Source of the DNA: Ulota crispa
Taxonomy: Eukaryota > Streptophyta > Bryopsida > Orthotrichales > Orthotrichaceae
Length of the DNA stretch: 64,000 bases
Reading direction: 5' to 3'
Assembly: GCA_963920765.1 (NCBI GenBank)
Contig: OY987243.1
Location: 11,532,001 to 11,596,000, forward strand
The translations under genes were made by a program, and so were the position numbers. Positions 45,695 through 57,499 of the stretch are shown here, in pieces. The notes under the pieces are model-generated. The model was not told where the DNA came from and did not search any database. It saw only the letters and a program-made list of their open reading frames with translations. The number at the start of each line of letters is the position of its first letter. The first letter of the stretch is position 1.

Positions 45695-46543
45695 CTTGTT
45701 AAGGATTTGCATTCAAGTTTATGAAAATAAAGAAAGGCAACAAGGATTTCTTAAGAACAAGAAAATTCCAATTAATATTTTATAAAAACTATAAGTAGCA
45801 CTTGGGTGTTTTAGTTATGAAATTATAAATGTCAATGATCAAACCTGAATAAAATATGAATGTCGATATGTACACTCATATTAACTTTGCAGATTGTATT
45901 TTTTGAAATAATAAAACAGTTTTTTTGAAAATAAGGAACTGGGTTAAAGCACTAATTGTTATGAGTATCTTGAGAAAGTTTCCAAAAAACTCCTAAACTA
46001 TGCTGATAACATAGTGGCATACCTAAGCAAAAAAAAATGATTCGCTCACTAAAAGTACATAGATTTAGGATTTTGACTTCATTTTCAAAGATTTGACGTT
46101 TTTTTGGTTAGATTAACAAGTATTTAATAAGTTATACAAAATATATAAAAGAGAATGCACAGTTACATCACTCTATAATTTGCCTCGAGATAAAGTTATA
46201 GAAGTTGCATAAATGATGTTTTTCATCTCCAAATCTAGTGCTTCCTTCCAATACTTCAATAAAAAAAGTTTCGTATTTTTTAAAATATAAAGTAAAGTAA
46301 GGTAGTCAAAGCAATTATATGCGTCACAAAAACAATTGGTAAACGGTAAGCAATGATGATTGTAATAACAACACCATTATGAATATTTCATTTGTATACC
46401 CACTAAATTTTTTCAGTTTGATGACGTACTAGACGTGCTTTTAAACGTGATATTGTAAGAGTTGCGTTTAGCAAAAACAGAATCCCAACTTGAGAACACG
46501 ATCCAAATAAAAATTTCCAATCGACTTTTGGCATTATCATATT
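45695..46543. other. AT-rich, no recognised gene
   Basis: Near 46465-46530 a block (GCGTTTAGCAAAAACAGAAT, CCCAACTTGAGA) resembles the interior of the element at 41257-42357. Otherwise unassigned. Confidence 0.4.
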
Positions 46544-46781
46544 TTAACCCATGAGCGTCTAGAGTTATTTTAGGATTTAGGAGAAAATGGGGGGTTTAAT
46601 GGTCATCACAGTTTGGAAAATTATATTCAAAAAAAGTGATTGTAGGATTTGAAAAAGGACTACCTTCTTTGCTGATGGGGACAAACCATGACTATTTTCA
46701 CCATACGGATTGAGAGAAAAAGTGAGAAAAAGTTTGTGGGCCCATTGACAGTATAATGTTGACCGAGCGTTCAGGGGTTAA
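46544..46781 (-). mobile_element. Short TTAA-flanked element, 238 bp
   Basis: TTAA|CCCATGAGCGTCTAG at the left and CCGAGCGTTCAGGGG|TTAA at the right. It is the inverted relative of 40703-40939, collinear along its length with scattered substitutions. Confidence 0.85.
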
Positions 46782-48835
46782 ATGCCCTTTTTCAATCCAA
46801 GAAAGTTAAAACATGAAGCTAAAGTAAAATTTGTAAAATTGAGACATGCAACATAGTAGAGATTGTCTCCAATACCTATCAAGGCATGCTTTAAAAACAA
46901 TACTTGTAATGAGGACATTATCAAAAATGTATACTTTTTGGAGCATTAGAATAAATGGTCAATTTTGGATATGCTTACAACCAATACAATACATATTTGT
47001 ATTTTAGATACATTTAATAGAATTTGGAATTGTCTTGTAATTGCCAACAAGAAAATTAAAGCCAATACAACGTAAGAGTGATAATCATACTTGGATGTTT
47101 TTTTGGATAGTTGTAATTACAGTTGTCTTGGTCCACAAATGTGATGCAAATAGTGATGAATGTTATATATGAACTTGTAATAGCAATACAACAATTGTTG
47201 TTTTTACAAACATATGAATTCAAAAACATTGCCAAGTATTGGTGGGAAGGCCATTTGGATGCCAAAAATATAGAAATAATTTAAGAATATACACACAATA
47301 AGTTTATAATTTGCACCATCCAATTCAATGCATGTCCAAACCTTCTTTGTTGAAACATTCTCTATTTTGTACCAAGATTTTAGAACATTTTTATTTTGTA
47401 TCATTTTGTTAAAGCATCCACAACAACGCAAATAATGTCGTAACATCTTAAAATCTTGGACCGTATATATATATACAATCAATGCTTAGACCAAATGTCA
47501 AATTGTCCTTGCCTCTCTTCATCAGCATTTTTGACAAAAACAACAGTTACAAAATTTTATATTATATTTATTTCCAATTAATAATTGCCACAACAAAGAG
47601 TGGCATGCTCTTTTCTTTTACACTAAGAGCTTTCCAATTGAATGAAATCCAATATGATTAATGAGGACGATGGAATAGATCAGTAAAGATCCACTTTCTT
47701 TATGAAAAGCAATTATTTAGGTACGGATGGATTTTTTGTATTAAAAGGAAAGACCTTTACGTAAATTATTGGTTCTTTTCTAAAGGTTGGAATGTCAACA
47801 AACAAGGAATTGGATGAAATCATGTAACATCAATAGTGATACACCACACATTTTCCTAATGTTTCTTAATCATAAATAAACCATTATCTTTTTCAATTAG
47901 TTGATGGATATAAGCAAAAAAAGTCTATATAAAAACTATAATAGTCATTATGTCAATTCTGAAAATATGTGTTGTACTTATATTGTTTTAACACACTGCA
48001 TTCATACAATGTTAGCACTTATTATTGTTAAAACAAAACAAAACATACAACAGATTTTTTTGATATTAATGTTTGTAGAAACCAATTCAATTACAATGAT
48101 CATTTGGCATTGTTTCAAAACTACCATGTAGATCTTTTTGAACACACCCATTGATTAAATGAGACAAAAACTATTGATAATCAATAGATGAATTTTGTTG
48201 GAAAACACTACTAGAATAGTAATTAACAACTAAAGCCATTAGCAAAATCAACAAGAATGTGAAACCTAAATTAAAAAAAAAAAAAAAAAAAACTTAAGTC
48301 CAATTCAACTCTTAGATATAAAGCAAGATACATTCTTTTTGTTTTCTAGTTCAACTTCATTACATCTTTGTTATTTCATATACTTATTGGTGTTTCTTAG
48401 AGGCCAATTGCTACAAGCATGACACAAAACGACAATGACATAGATGCAGCATATGTAGCATTACTATTTAAACAATGACAAATAAAGATATGTAAAAAAT
48501 GCAAAAACAGAAGTGAATTAAAAAAAAGTTAACTCCAAATTGCACTTAAGTGCTTTCTTCACAAATAAATGTTTATTTTTCTGAAAACCCTTAGGACAAG
48601 CCTCTAATGGTAAAAGCAATGGTGTTTCATGGAGGTTGGTTGCTCACTTGCTGATGAGTAAAGCATTGGATGCAAGAGTCGTAGCGCTACCATTGGAGGC
48701 AATGACAACTAAAGCTGTCTAAACCCTAAGCTTACATGAACAAAAGAGAATCAATAAAGTTATACCGCCTGAGATTCAATTCAAAACTTTGTTCATTTAT
48801 AATGCAAGAAAATGTTACTCATTTTTATATGATTT
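46782..48835. other. AT-rich, no recognised gene
   Basis: Includes a run of 20 A at 48273-48292. At 48620-48715 there is a decayed copy of the sequence at 49757-49860 (GTGTTTC, TGGAGG, TAGCGCTACC and CAATGACAAC in order). No coding frame is supported. Confidence 0.4.
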
Positions 48836-49705
48836 TCTCCATTGTTTTCTCAATTGTCTTCTCTATTGATTTGATTCTCTGTTACTTTCTCTATTGTTTT
48901 CTCAGTTATTTTCTCCAATGCTTTCTCTAATTCTTTCTCTCTTGAAATTTTTAGCGCTCTTTTTTTTTATTGAATTTCTTATTATTTTCTTGGTCATTTT
49001 CTCCAATGCTTTGTCTAGTACTTTCTTTATCATTAGAGGAAAAATGAGCTCAAGAGAAGGCCTCCCAATCTTGACACACCACCTTATTTGTTGAGATAGG
49101 AGAAGCATAGGTAAGGTACCTACACAAGGGTCTCTACCTTGTGTGAAGTACTCAAATGTACCTTGCTACATGACAACAGGATTTGATGATGCAAAGCAAT
49201 ATTATAACATGCCAATCACTAATGCAAGGACCTCTAGTGAGACACAAGAATAAACCACAATTAGAATTCCCAATCAAACAAGGACACTCATCAAACAAAA
49301 AGATAATAATATTGTAAAAAAAAAAAATCCTTATAAATACTACGTCATAAATTGCAAGCGGGTATAGGGCATTAGTCTCTTTTGATTTAAAAAAAAAGAT
49401 ATTACATTTAAATGCTTTGAACCCCTCTAACCACCACCCTTGAGAGCCTTCTCTGGAGCTCATTTTTCCTCTAATGTGGTTTCTCTAGTGCTGCCTCATT
49501 GATTTTTCTATTGTTTTCTCGATTACTTTCTCCTATGCTTTCTCTATTAAATTTCTATTTTTTTCTTGGTATTTTTCTCCAATGCTTTCTCTAGTACTTT
49601 CTCTAGTATTTTCTCTAATACTTTCTCTACAGTTTTCTCGAATGCTTTCTCTATTGTTCTCTTGGTTATTTTCTCTAATTCTTTTTCTAATGTTTTTACT
49701 ATTGT
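48836..49705. repeat. Pyrimidine-rich TTTTCTCTA arrays around an inverted-repeat element
   Basis: Irregular repeats of TTTTCTCTATTG, CTTTCTCTA and TTTTCTCCAATG occupy 48836-49030 and 49500-49705. They give artificial open frames (KILEKVLEKALEK on the minus strand). Between them lies an inverted-repeat element (49031-49476). Confidence 0.75.
49031..49476. mobile_element. 446-bp element with 31-bp inverted ends
   Basis: The left end CATTAGAGGAAAAATGAGCT and its continuation to 49061 are inverted at 49446-49476 with a single mismatch in 31 bp. The interior is AT-rich and noncoding. The flanks are pyrimidine-rich and no unambiguous target duplication can be read. Confidence 0.72.
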
Positions 49706-50057
49706 ACATTTTCTATTGTATCCGTTGGGAGACATGATGTTTGATAAAGCTAAGTTACTGGTGTTTCCTGGAGGCAGGTTGGGGAAGCGCAGGGCAGTGA
49801 GACACTGGGACTCGGGAGCAGCATCAGTAGCGCTACCGCCGGGGTCAGTGACAACACCAGCAATCAGCAGAAAGCAGCAGAAGGCAGCAGAAAGCAGCAG
49901 AAGGCAGCAGAAGCAGGGAGCGCGCAGCTCTCGGGGCGCGGCTGCAATCAAAGTGGCAGTGCAGGAGGCGGGCAGGCGCTCGTCACTCCCGAACTCAGCA
50001 GCAGCAGCAGCCGTTTAGAGACGACGACCCAAAAACATAACTAAAACAACACACTAG
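49706..50057. repeat. GC-richer stretch with a CAG-rich array
   Basis: AGCAGCAGAAGGCAGCAGAA repeats at about 49866-49914, within a GC-rich block to about 50020. A diverged, T-enriched counterpart of 49757-49860 is at 48620-48715. A plus-strand open frame (49566-50018) spans the pyrimidine repeat and this block and is not credible as a protein. Confidence 0.6.
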
Positions 50058-50059
50058 TA

Positions 50060-50436
50060 AGGTAGCAGCATAAGCGTTGTGTCCCCATGCCCGGACCTGA
50101 CAGTGGCAGGGCTAATCAATAATAAATAAATGGTTGTGAGTGACTAAGTGATGGTTATGAGTGATGAACTAATGGTTGTGATTGACTAGCATGAGGTTTT
50201 GAGTACCCATCTCACTATTTAAGAACCAACAAGCCTTGTGATTAGCATCTCTTACACATGGTTCCTACAATTTCAATGATTTTGGACTTTGAAAAATCTT
50301 TATGAACCAATGCTTGCAGTTGGAATCTTGAAATTGATGCCAATATTTTTGATTTCCATTTCATACAGTATTTTTTTCAAAGTTAGTCAATTGTTTTACC
50401 TACTCCAAAACCCTTATTTCCTCGGTGCGCCTACCT
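50060..50436. mobile_element. TAAGGTAG-ended MITE, copy d
   Basis: TA|AGGTAGCAGCATAAGCG at the left and GGTGCGCCTACCT|TA at the right, 377 bp. It is collinear with 13038-13432 throughout (GACCTGACAGTGGCAGGG, CCCATCTCACTATTTAAG, GATGCCAATATTTTTG). The TTAACTTAACTTAAG repeat follows directly. Confidence 0.8.
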
Positions 50437-50755
50437 TAACTTAACTTAAGCTTAACTTAACTTAGTTCATCTGCAGCGGCACCAGTGCACCACCAAGCCC
50501 TGCACCGCAGGCGACAGTACTGGCACCCCAGTCAGGAGTGGAGGATGAAATGAGCGGCACCACCATAAAGACCAGTGCCAGCATCACATCTTCAGAGTGG
50601 CGGTGGGTAAGTTTTTAATTACTACCCTCAACTAGAACGGTAAATTCTAGAACTCTAGAACGTTGGAACGCTAGAACTGGAACTCTGGAAGGCTGGAACT
50701 GGAACGCAGCCTTGCGGTGGCAGTAATAAATCAGCAGACTCGGGACTTTCTCGCC
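50437..50755. promoter_or_regulatory. Possible promoter region with a cluster of GAA-core motifs
   Basis: Between 50635 and 50712 there are about nine AGAAC or GGAAC units at short spacing (TTCTAGAACTCTAGAAC at the left). This could be an array of factor-binding sites or only a degenerate microsatellite. It lies about 300 bp upstream of a CT-rich leader and an ATG at 51004. Function is inferred from position only. Confidence 0.25.
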
Positions 50756-50776
50756 GGGGGGGGGGGGGGGGGGGGG
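50756..50776. repeat. Run of 21 G
   Basis: Uninterrupted poly-G, rare in AT-rich plant DNA. It can form G-quadruplex structures and is also prone to sequencing length error. Confidence 0.95.
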
Positions 50777-52960
50777 TTGAAAATAACCGCCCCACCGGTG
50801 TGTTACTTCTCGAAGCAGCAACGCTGGCTGGCTGGACCGCTGGACTGTGGAGGGTTCCGAGAAGTCAAACCTGGACAGGACCTGGCTTCCCCGCCTTCAT
50901 TGCCCATTCACTATTAAACTGCCATCGTCTTCTCCGTCTCCCCACACTTGAAACTACGGCTCTCCAAGCCCCCTCCCGGTCCTCTCATTATTCCTCTATC
51001 GGCATGGCGATGCCGAATCGCACCTTGTTGTTGATCGCTCTCTGGGCCGTCTTCTTCCAGGTCTCGTGGATCGCTAGCCTGCTGGGATCCTAGCTAGCTA
51101 ACTTCGACGCTGCAGTGTTGTTTTCTCCGTAGAAGTGTCGTCTAGTTTAACGAATTGTTCGAGTGATCAGTTTGGTAGGGTGCAGTTCCAAGGGTTCAGT
51201 TGCAACGGCGTTTTCCACTTGCTTCGTTCGCGCAGGTTTTGCCGCATTTGCTGAAGTGCCCTGGCTTTAAGGCACAGCGCCCTTCGCCGAGGTAGTTTTC
51301 GGAGTTTTCGGAGTGATATTAGCAATCGGTATCGCTCTGTGTAGACCTTTCTTCGTGGACTCTGTGATCCTGGCCGGGGTGTGATCACACCCCAACTTGA
51401 GAGAGTATTTTGGGGTTTCTATGCTGCTGTTGTTCTGGATCAGCCGTAGAGAGAAAGCAGTGGAGTAGAGTCCCTGATCTCTCGGATTGTAGCTTTTTTC
51501 TCCCACTCGTCGCTGTGCTCACTCACCAACTCTTCAACTGTGCTCTCTCTCCACAATGTCAAACGCCGCTCGAACTTGAAACTTCGCAACCGACCCACGG
51601 TGCTATGTTTTTCAGCAGATGTGTGGATTACTACCACTACTACGCTTCTAAAAGCACCGGCACCGTGTACTTTCATTCACCGAGTGAATGGTCTTCTACC
51701 GGAGACTTCGTCGTCGTCGTCGTTCTCCGTGGTCACTCTCTTCTGTCAATCGTCTAATCTGCGCTGCTTCGCTATTGATTCTGAACCCGCCCCAGTTTTA
51801 ACGAGAAGTCCAGCAAGTGACGCCCTTGCTGTTTGCAACTGCTCGATTCTCTTCACAGAACCACCTAAGCTGGTTCGTCCAAAATAATCCATCTTTCATC
51901 TTTCGAATTTAACCTCTAATTCCTGTATCTGTAGCTCAAATTGCGTTCTACCCGGCAGGGTTTGGTTGGCCCCTATTGCAACTAGTTTTTCAAACAGGAG
52001 GGTAGCAGTGACATTCTCATTTGTTTATGCTGTACTGAGTAGCTAGCATTATAAGAGTGCCGCCACACAGATGGCCAGTCTTCAATCTGTCAACTCCGTC
52101 CGGTAACATGTCGGTGCATTGCAATCAAAGCCTGGAAAGTTTGCATCGTGAGAGATCAGTGCATGGGAGAGTTTCAGTTGTCTTATCCTTGGCATACCCG
52201 GTCGGAGCATTCTGTTGTAGTTGTGCATTGAGTAACTCCAAGTGTAAGGTGTAAAAGATTGAGTGTATGCGTTTGGTGGTGGTGTACAGTTGTGTCCACG
52301 CTTGGAACTGCAGTGACCAAGCATCGACACGGAGCTTGAGGCAGTGGAGCTGTGGAGGAGGATCAAGAGTGGGAATCTAGCGACTTAGTCAAATCCAGGT
52401 GTTACTGCTGGAGCTAGAGACAAGCAATGGTGCACTCCGATCTCTGCATCGCGGCAGGGAAGTCGTTCATTCGACTGCCTCCATTGCAGGACCGTTGGTA
52501 TATCTCGACAGCCCAACCTCGTCATGACGCCCGCGCAGCCGCGGGGGGTCATTGAACGAGAGGGCGTTATCCTTCCTGAGCTGAGAAGCAAGGCTGGGGT
52601 GGGGGCAGGGCCGTGTTAGCGGGGTGTTAAGCACACGAGCGCAGCACAGCGCCGTCAACCGTGAAGCATGGCCCTGTAGGGTGTGATGAGTGCTTTACAC
52701 GGTGCTCGTCCTCTGCGCAGCCCACCTACCCTTGTGACATGGGCAGCGCCCTTAGGGGTGCCGCCCGTGTCGATTATATATCACTCCTGAGCTAAGTGGG
52801 ACAGACCACCAACGAGACCAGTCCTTTGGGGGCAGTCGTAGTCGAAGTCGTCGTAGCAGTAATCCTAGTACTTTTGCAATCCGCCCCCAACTTGTGCGGG
52901 TGAAGAAGCACTACATTCTAGTGATGATGCTTCCACTTGATGAAATAAAAAAAGTCAGTA
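50777..52960 (+). other. GC-richer, gene-like region without a convincing coding sequence
   Basis: Base composition, CT-rich leaders (50920-51000, 51510-51555) and an AATAAA at 52944-52949 suggest a transcription unit on the plus strand. An ATG in good context (GGCATGGCG, 51004) opens a 29-codon frame to 51093 encoding a hydrophobic, signal-peptide-like stretch (MAMPNRTLLLIALWAVFFQ). It stops at once and I cannot find a splice continuation. Other frames (51410-51757, 51540-51887) are unsupported. It could be a noncoding transcript, a leader of a gene whose coding part is absent, or a decayed gene. Confidence 0.35.
52736..52771 (+). other. Strong short hairpin
   Basis: Sixteen bases on each side pair across a 4-base loop (TTAG at 52752-52755). 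The pairing includes two G-U pairs if transcribed and one A-C mismatch. The stem is GC-rich (GGGCAGCGCCC against GGGTGCCGCCC). It could be a structured RNA element or a terminator-like fold; no RNA family is recognised. Confidence 0.6.
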
Positions 52961-54383
52961 TTTGTTTACTGTACTTCAACAGTTTAACCACCTCTCCAAT
53001 TCTGGATTCGGAGTTTTTTATTGTCGTATTGTGTTAAAACTTGATTGTTCTCAGCTAATCTGTAGTCACTGATCCCAAATATGATTTTCACCTTTAGCAT
53101 AAGTGGCTAAAAACACTGCTAAAATGCTGTAGTTCTCATATTTAACACTGGAAAGTCTTCATTCTTATTTTTTGGCTGCATGAAAATTTGTTAGCAGTCC
53201 TGTGAAATTTAGCCAGTTTAAAGAACGCTGTACTTGGAAGATGAGTAGTTTCAGCGCCGTTGTTGTATCAGTGTGGCATTAAAAGAGACAGTTGTGGCAG
53301 CTGAGAAATTAAGAAAGGTTTAGAACAGCCGCTTAGTACATTTGTGGAAGTAAAAAAGCCGTTTATTGTACTTGCAGCGACAACGTTTCAAAAATGTTCA
53401 GAGCTGCTTTTAATACGCTTCTTCGCTGCTGCGGTAACTCTGACACTGCTGACTGCTGCTCCATGCGGATAGAAGGTGTGATTGTACCAGCTTCGTGCAC
53501 TCAACCGGTACAGCTTACAGTATGTAAGAGTCCCGTGACAGTCGTTGCTATAGCTCGGTAATGAAAACGACGAACCGTGCAAAAGAAGGTTGTACAGTAA
53601 AATCCCGTAGTTAGTTCACGAAATTAGAAGCCTATAGTACAGGTTTAAACCACAATCCCGACCATAATGACTTAGCTGAGAATAGCCTAGGGTGGTAATA
53701 GATAACAAAAGAGAGAAAATGAAGTGAAGAATCAGAGTCTGCAGTGTACTTATCAGTGGTCGCAACTCGCAACTGTGATGTTTGTAAAGATAGCTTCTCA
53801 GATTCAGTGCTGTACTGAGATTCATATTTTTATAGCAATAGTTATTTCTTTGGATACAAGTTTTGCTAAATGTTGTTACGTTTGTGAGCACTGCTTGGCT
53901 TTTGATAAGAGACTGCAACATGCCGGAGTGGTGATTAGTTCAGCGTCGTCTGGAGAACTCCGCGGATTCGAATTCCAGTGGCCGGGGGGTCCTTGCTGCA
54001 CGAGCTCCGATGCTCGCCCCTCTGGATCCCCGCCTGTCAATCATTATCTTTGTGAAATTCTATTTATCTCAATGGTTTCGTGACAAAAAGTAAAAGTGTG
54101 GTAAAATCTACGTGTAAGCACTCCGGTACTCCATTCTGGCCTCTCATGTGCGGTACCTTCTACAACTCGAATGCATGTGGGTGGCTTGTAGATGGAATTG
54201 TGAAAGCTCAAAGTTATTAAATGGATGGAAATGTGTATGTTCTGTTAAATATTTGTTCAAATAGTTTTGTGGATCAATTTGGAAGTTGAAAAGGCACTTG
54301 TAATTGACCACAGTTTTGTGGCTTTGGTCTTGGCATACTAATGAGGTGGAGATGAATTCAAACTTGGGCGTTGGCAAGAACGC
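52961..54383. other. No supported gene; a tRNA-like B-box segment
   Basis: GATTCGAATTCC (about 53965-53976) resembles an RNA polymerase III B box, and GGAGTGGTGATTAGTTCAG upstream (from 53925) resembles an A box. This pairing suggests a decayed tRNA-derived SINE head; no full cloverleaf can be drawn. The rest holds no recognised coding sequence. Confidence 0.3.
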
Positions 54384-54608
54384 CATATTCGTCAAATTGG
54401 GAGAAACGGAGGTACCATTTTGTACTCCACTTTAAATCCAAAAAGTTACCTTAAATTAGATTCAAAGGTATCGATTTTTCCCTTGCAAATTCTTCCTCTT
54501 AGGTGAGGGTACGTGTACCAAAAAAATGTTGGAGCTCGGATTAAGGTGATCACCTTAATCCTTCAAAAGTCCCAAAATGTAATGTTTTTTCCAAGTTAAC
54601 GAATATGG
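54384..54608. mobile_element. Foldback MITE with a perfect internal palindrome, copy 2
   Basis: Diverged copy of 26729-26963. The ends CATATTCGTCAAATTGGGA and (inverse) CATATTCGTTAACTTGGAA are inverted. The shared interior is TTTTTCCCTTGCAAATTC, CCTCTTAGGTGAGGGTACGT and an internal palindrome centred on TGATCA at 54549-54550. Confidence 0.72.
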
Positions 54609-56682
54609 TGTTCAAGGTGTTTAATGCCAGTAGCACATCTATCTATGGTGGGGCTAAATGACTGTGAGACATATGAATTAATTTTTTTTGAGGAAGGAGC
54701 ATAATATTTCATCATAAGGTATATTTCCTTGCAAAGGGATCATGGATGGAATATGCCATTTGGGTCCATGAGGCTTAGAGACCATAGCTAATTTTCTATG
54801 GAATGTCAAAATTAGGGTTTGGATAATTTCAACTCACCATTAGTGGATGAAGAATCTTGTTTCTAATGCATTCTTGTTGTGGAGGTTGCTTGAAAATGTG
54901 TGCTTGAGGTGGCATTGGAAATTGTTTTCTTTAAGTATACTGATTTTTTTTACAAGGTGAAAAGCTCTTATGATGGAAAGACTTGTAGTTCATTTTGATA
55001 AATTCTAGCATAATGGTGTTGATTTGAATTTAACCATAAAGATAACTTCTTTTAGATTTGAGGGTTTTTGATGAGACAAGGCTTAATTTCCATTCACATA
55101 TGGAGGTTTGGGATGTTTTTCAAATCAAATATTTTATTATAGTATGAACTTGGACCTTTAACCATGCTGTTATTGACATGTGTGATGCAAGACAACATAG
55201 AATTGCGTTCAAAGAAAAATAATTAGAATCAAAAGACAAAAAAAGATTAGATCTTGAGGAAGTGGAAGTACATCAATTTCACATTAAAGAACAAGGATAA
55301 GATGATGTGAGCTCTAGGAATTTAGGAAATGCCTTGAAGAGGTTTCATGTTTCAAGCTTTAGTTCATGTATAATGAAGCTTTTGAGTTTCTTGTAGGGTA
55401 TTTTCTAAGCAGCTTCACCATGTTCCTAGAAGGTTATAATGATTACATTTGTATATGTCTTTTTTACCTTGATGTTGTATTTATGTGACATGACCAAGGC
55501 CATGGTCAACTCAATACCTAACTGCACATCAACTAAAAATTGGTTTATACCAAGTATACATTCTATATTGTGGTACATGCTTCAACAAAAATTTAAAATT
55601 CCCAACACATGTTGCATTTATATATATAGTCCACAATAATATCAAATCTTAACAAATGGATTTGGAGGTTTTATCAGGTTTAAATTTAATGTAACAAGTC
55701 AAAAATTTCCAAACACATTTAAAGAAAAAAGAGAGCATGCATGTTCAAAAGATGTTGACTTTGGATACGTAGCTATATAGATTACGTGAGATCAAGTTGT
55801 GAGTGTAAGTATAGTTGAATTCAACCTTTTTGATGGCACATCAAAATTGCCTTTGACTATGCAAGGTTTAAAATAAATTATTCAAATAGAAAAAATTTGG
55901 AAGAAATATGCAAAAAAACTAGGAGATATCCTAATATTTAGGGACACAATAAAAAAAATCAGTTAAATTTTGCATGTTATTAAGCAATTGTCATTACTTG
56001 GTCTTGTTTCTTAAAAAAAGTGTATGAGCACACTTCTCTCAAGATATTGAACTAAAAGAGGGTTACATCAATAGAAATTCTAATAGAAAAACATAAAGCA
56101 ATCATTGGCACGTATTGAATTTTCAACTAGTGCTTGTAACAAGAATTTTTGGGTAGTGTTTATAACTGCAGTTTATTTGAAAACCTAAAAAGTGCTCTCT
56201 CCTAAGCAAATGTTGATCCTAAAAGGCTAGTTAGTGGGTTATTTCTGTAAAAGAGCAACTTGTAATTTTAAAGTGGACTTTGCTGTAGAATTCCCCTAGC
56301 TCCTAAGTCCTAAAGCAATTTTCACAAATGTGGAAAAATTCATTATGAAACCACTATTTGTTTTTATTTATGAAAGGGGAGTATCACAATATTAAAACAA
56401 GGAATCATATGAAAAAAAATGTCATTAGAATTCTTTCTAAAGAAATTAGCAGCTATGATAAAGGAAAATGAGGGAGTGGTAGGTTATGTCAATCACTAGA
56501 GTTGAAATGACTGAAGAGCAAGATATCATTAATCAACAAACGTTTGGCCAAAAATGTCACATAGTTGTTGACTTTGAATGCCAATAATTTTCTTTTGGAA
56601 AACAAGAACTTCAATTTGTTTCCATCACTTTTATCCTAAGACCTTCTTGCTTATAAAAAGTTTTAATTTGTTAACGGGTATT
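54609..56682. other. No recognised content
   Basis: AT-rich, no gene or defined repeat. Confidence 0.35.
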
Positions 56683-57499
56683 GGGAGATGGCACAATCAG
56701 GGTACCATGAATGAGCATGTTGGAAGTCCAGACATGACTTTTATCTCACCAGCAATAATGAGTCCGGATTATTTTTGTTTAAGCAAAAAATTGATTTTGC
56801 AAGTGATGAGACATTTTTCTTAAGCTTTCCTTAACATTAAGACATTCATTTAGAAAGTTTTCCCTCCATCAAAAGGACTTTCTTGATTTTTTTCACACCA
56901 TAAAAGTGATTAGAACCCAAATGTCCTGATTCGGACTTTTTTCAACTTGTAATTTGTAATGGCTCCCTAAAATGACCTATTAACATTTTAATAATTTTGA
57001 CCATCTGTGTACCTAGAAACAAGTATATGTGCATGCTCTTGCCACTTAAAAAGAAAATTTACAAATTTTTAATGTTCTTTATTGGATGTGGAAAAATGCG
57101 CATAAAATTGTTGCTAAAAGAATTCATAACAACTAATTTTAATAATGTATGAACTAATACATTTTAAATTCATGTACCATAGAAGCTTGCACAACTATAA
57201 ATGTATTAACCTAATTCCTACTAACCAAATTTGTAATCCGGATAAGTCCTTTACTTCATTTTGATGAAATGAGACAGTTCTAGAACTACTTACAAAATCG
57301 CCCATTTGGACATGATATCATTCATCATTTGAAAAAGTGTATTTTTTTTCTACTAATTTACAAGTAAAAGCAACTTCTTGGCAAAAAATGAAGAGCATAG
57401 CACTATTTAGGAAAACATAATAAATAGTAGAAATATCATGAGTATGGCCAAATTGGAGTTAAGCAATCCTTTTTGGGTACCCTGATTGTGCCATCACCC
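56683..57499. mobile_element. Possible 817-bp element with inverted ends
   Basis: ATGGCACAATCAGGGTACC near the left limit (56688-56706) is exactly inverted at 57475-57493, with GGGAG and CACCC at the outer edges. The interior is AT-rich and carries no transposase. The target duplication is unclear. Confidence 0.55.

Noticed and set aside
49547..50018. 134- and 150-codon frames over the pyrimidine arrays
   Set aside because: The repetitive EKVLEKALEK-type peptide is dictated by the TTTTCTCTA array; the rest is unrelated GC-rich sequence.
53925..53990. Possible tRNA gene
   Set aside because: A- and B-box-like motifs are present, but the acceptor and anticodon stems do not pair. At most it is a decayed SINE head.
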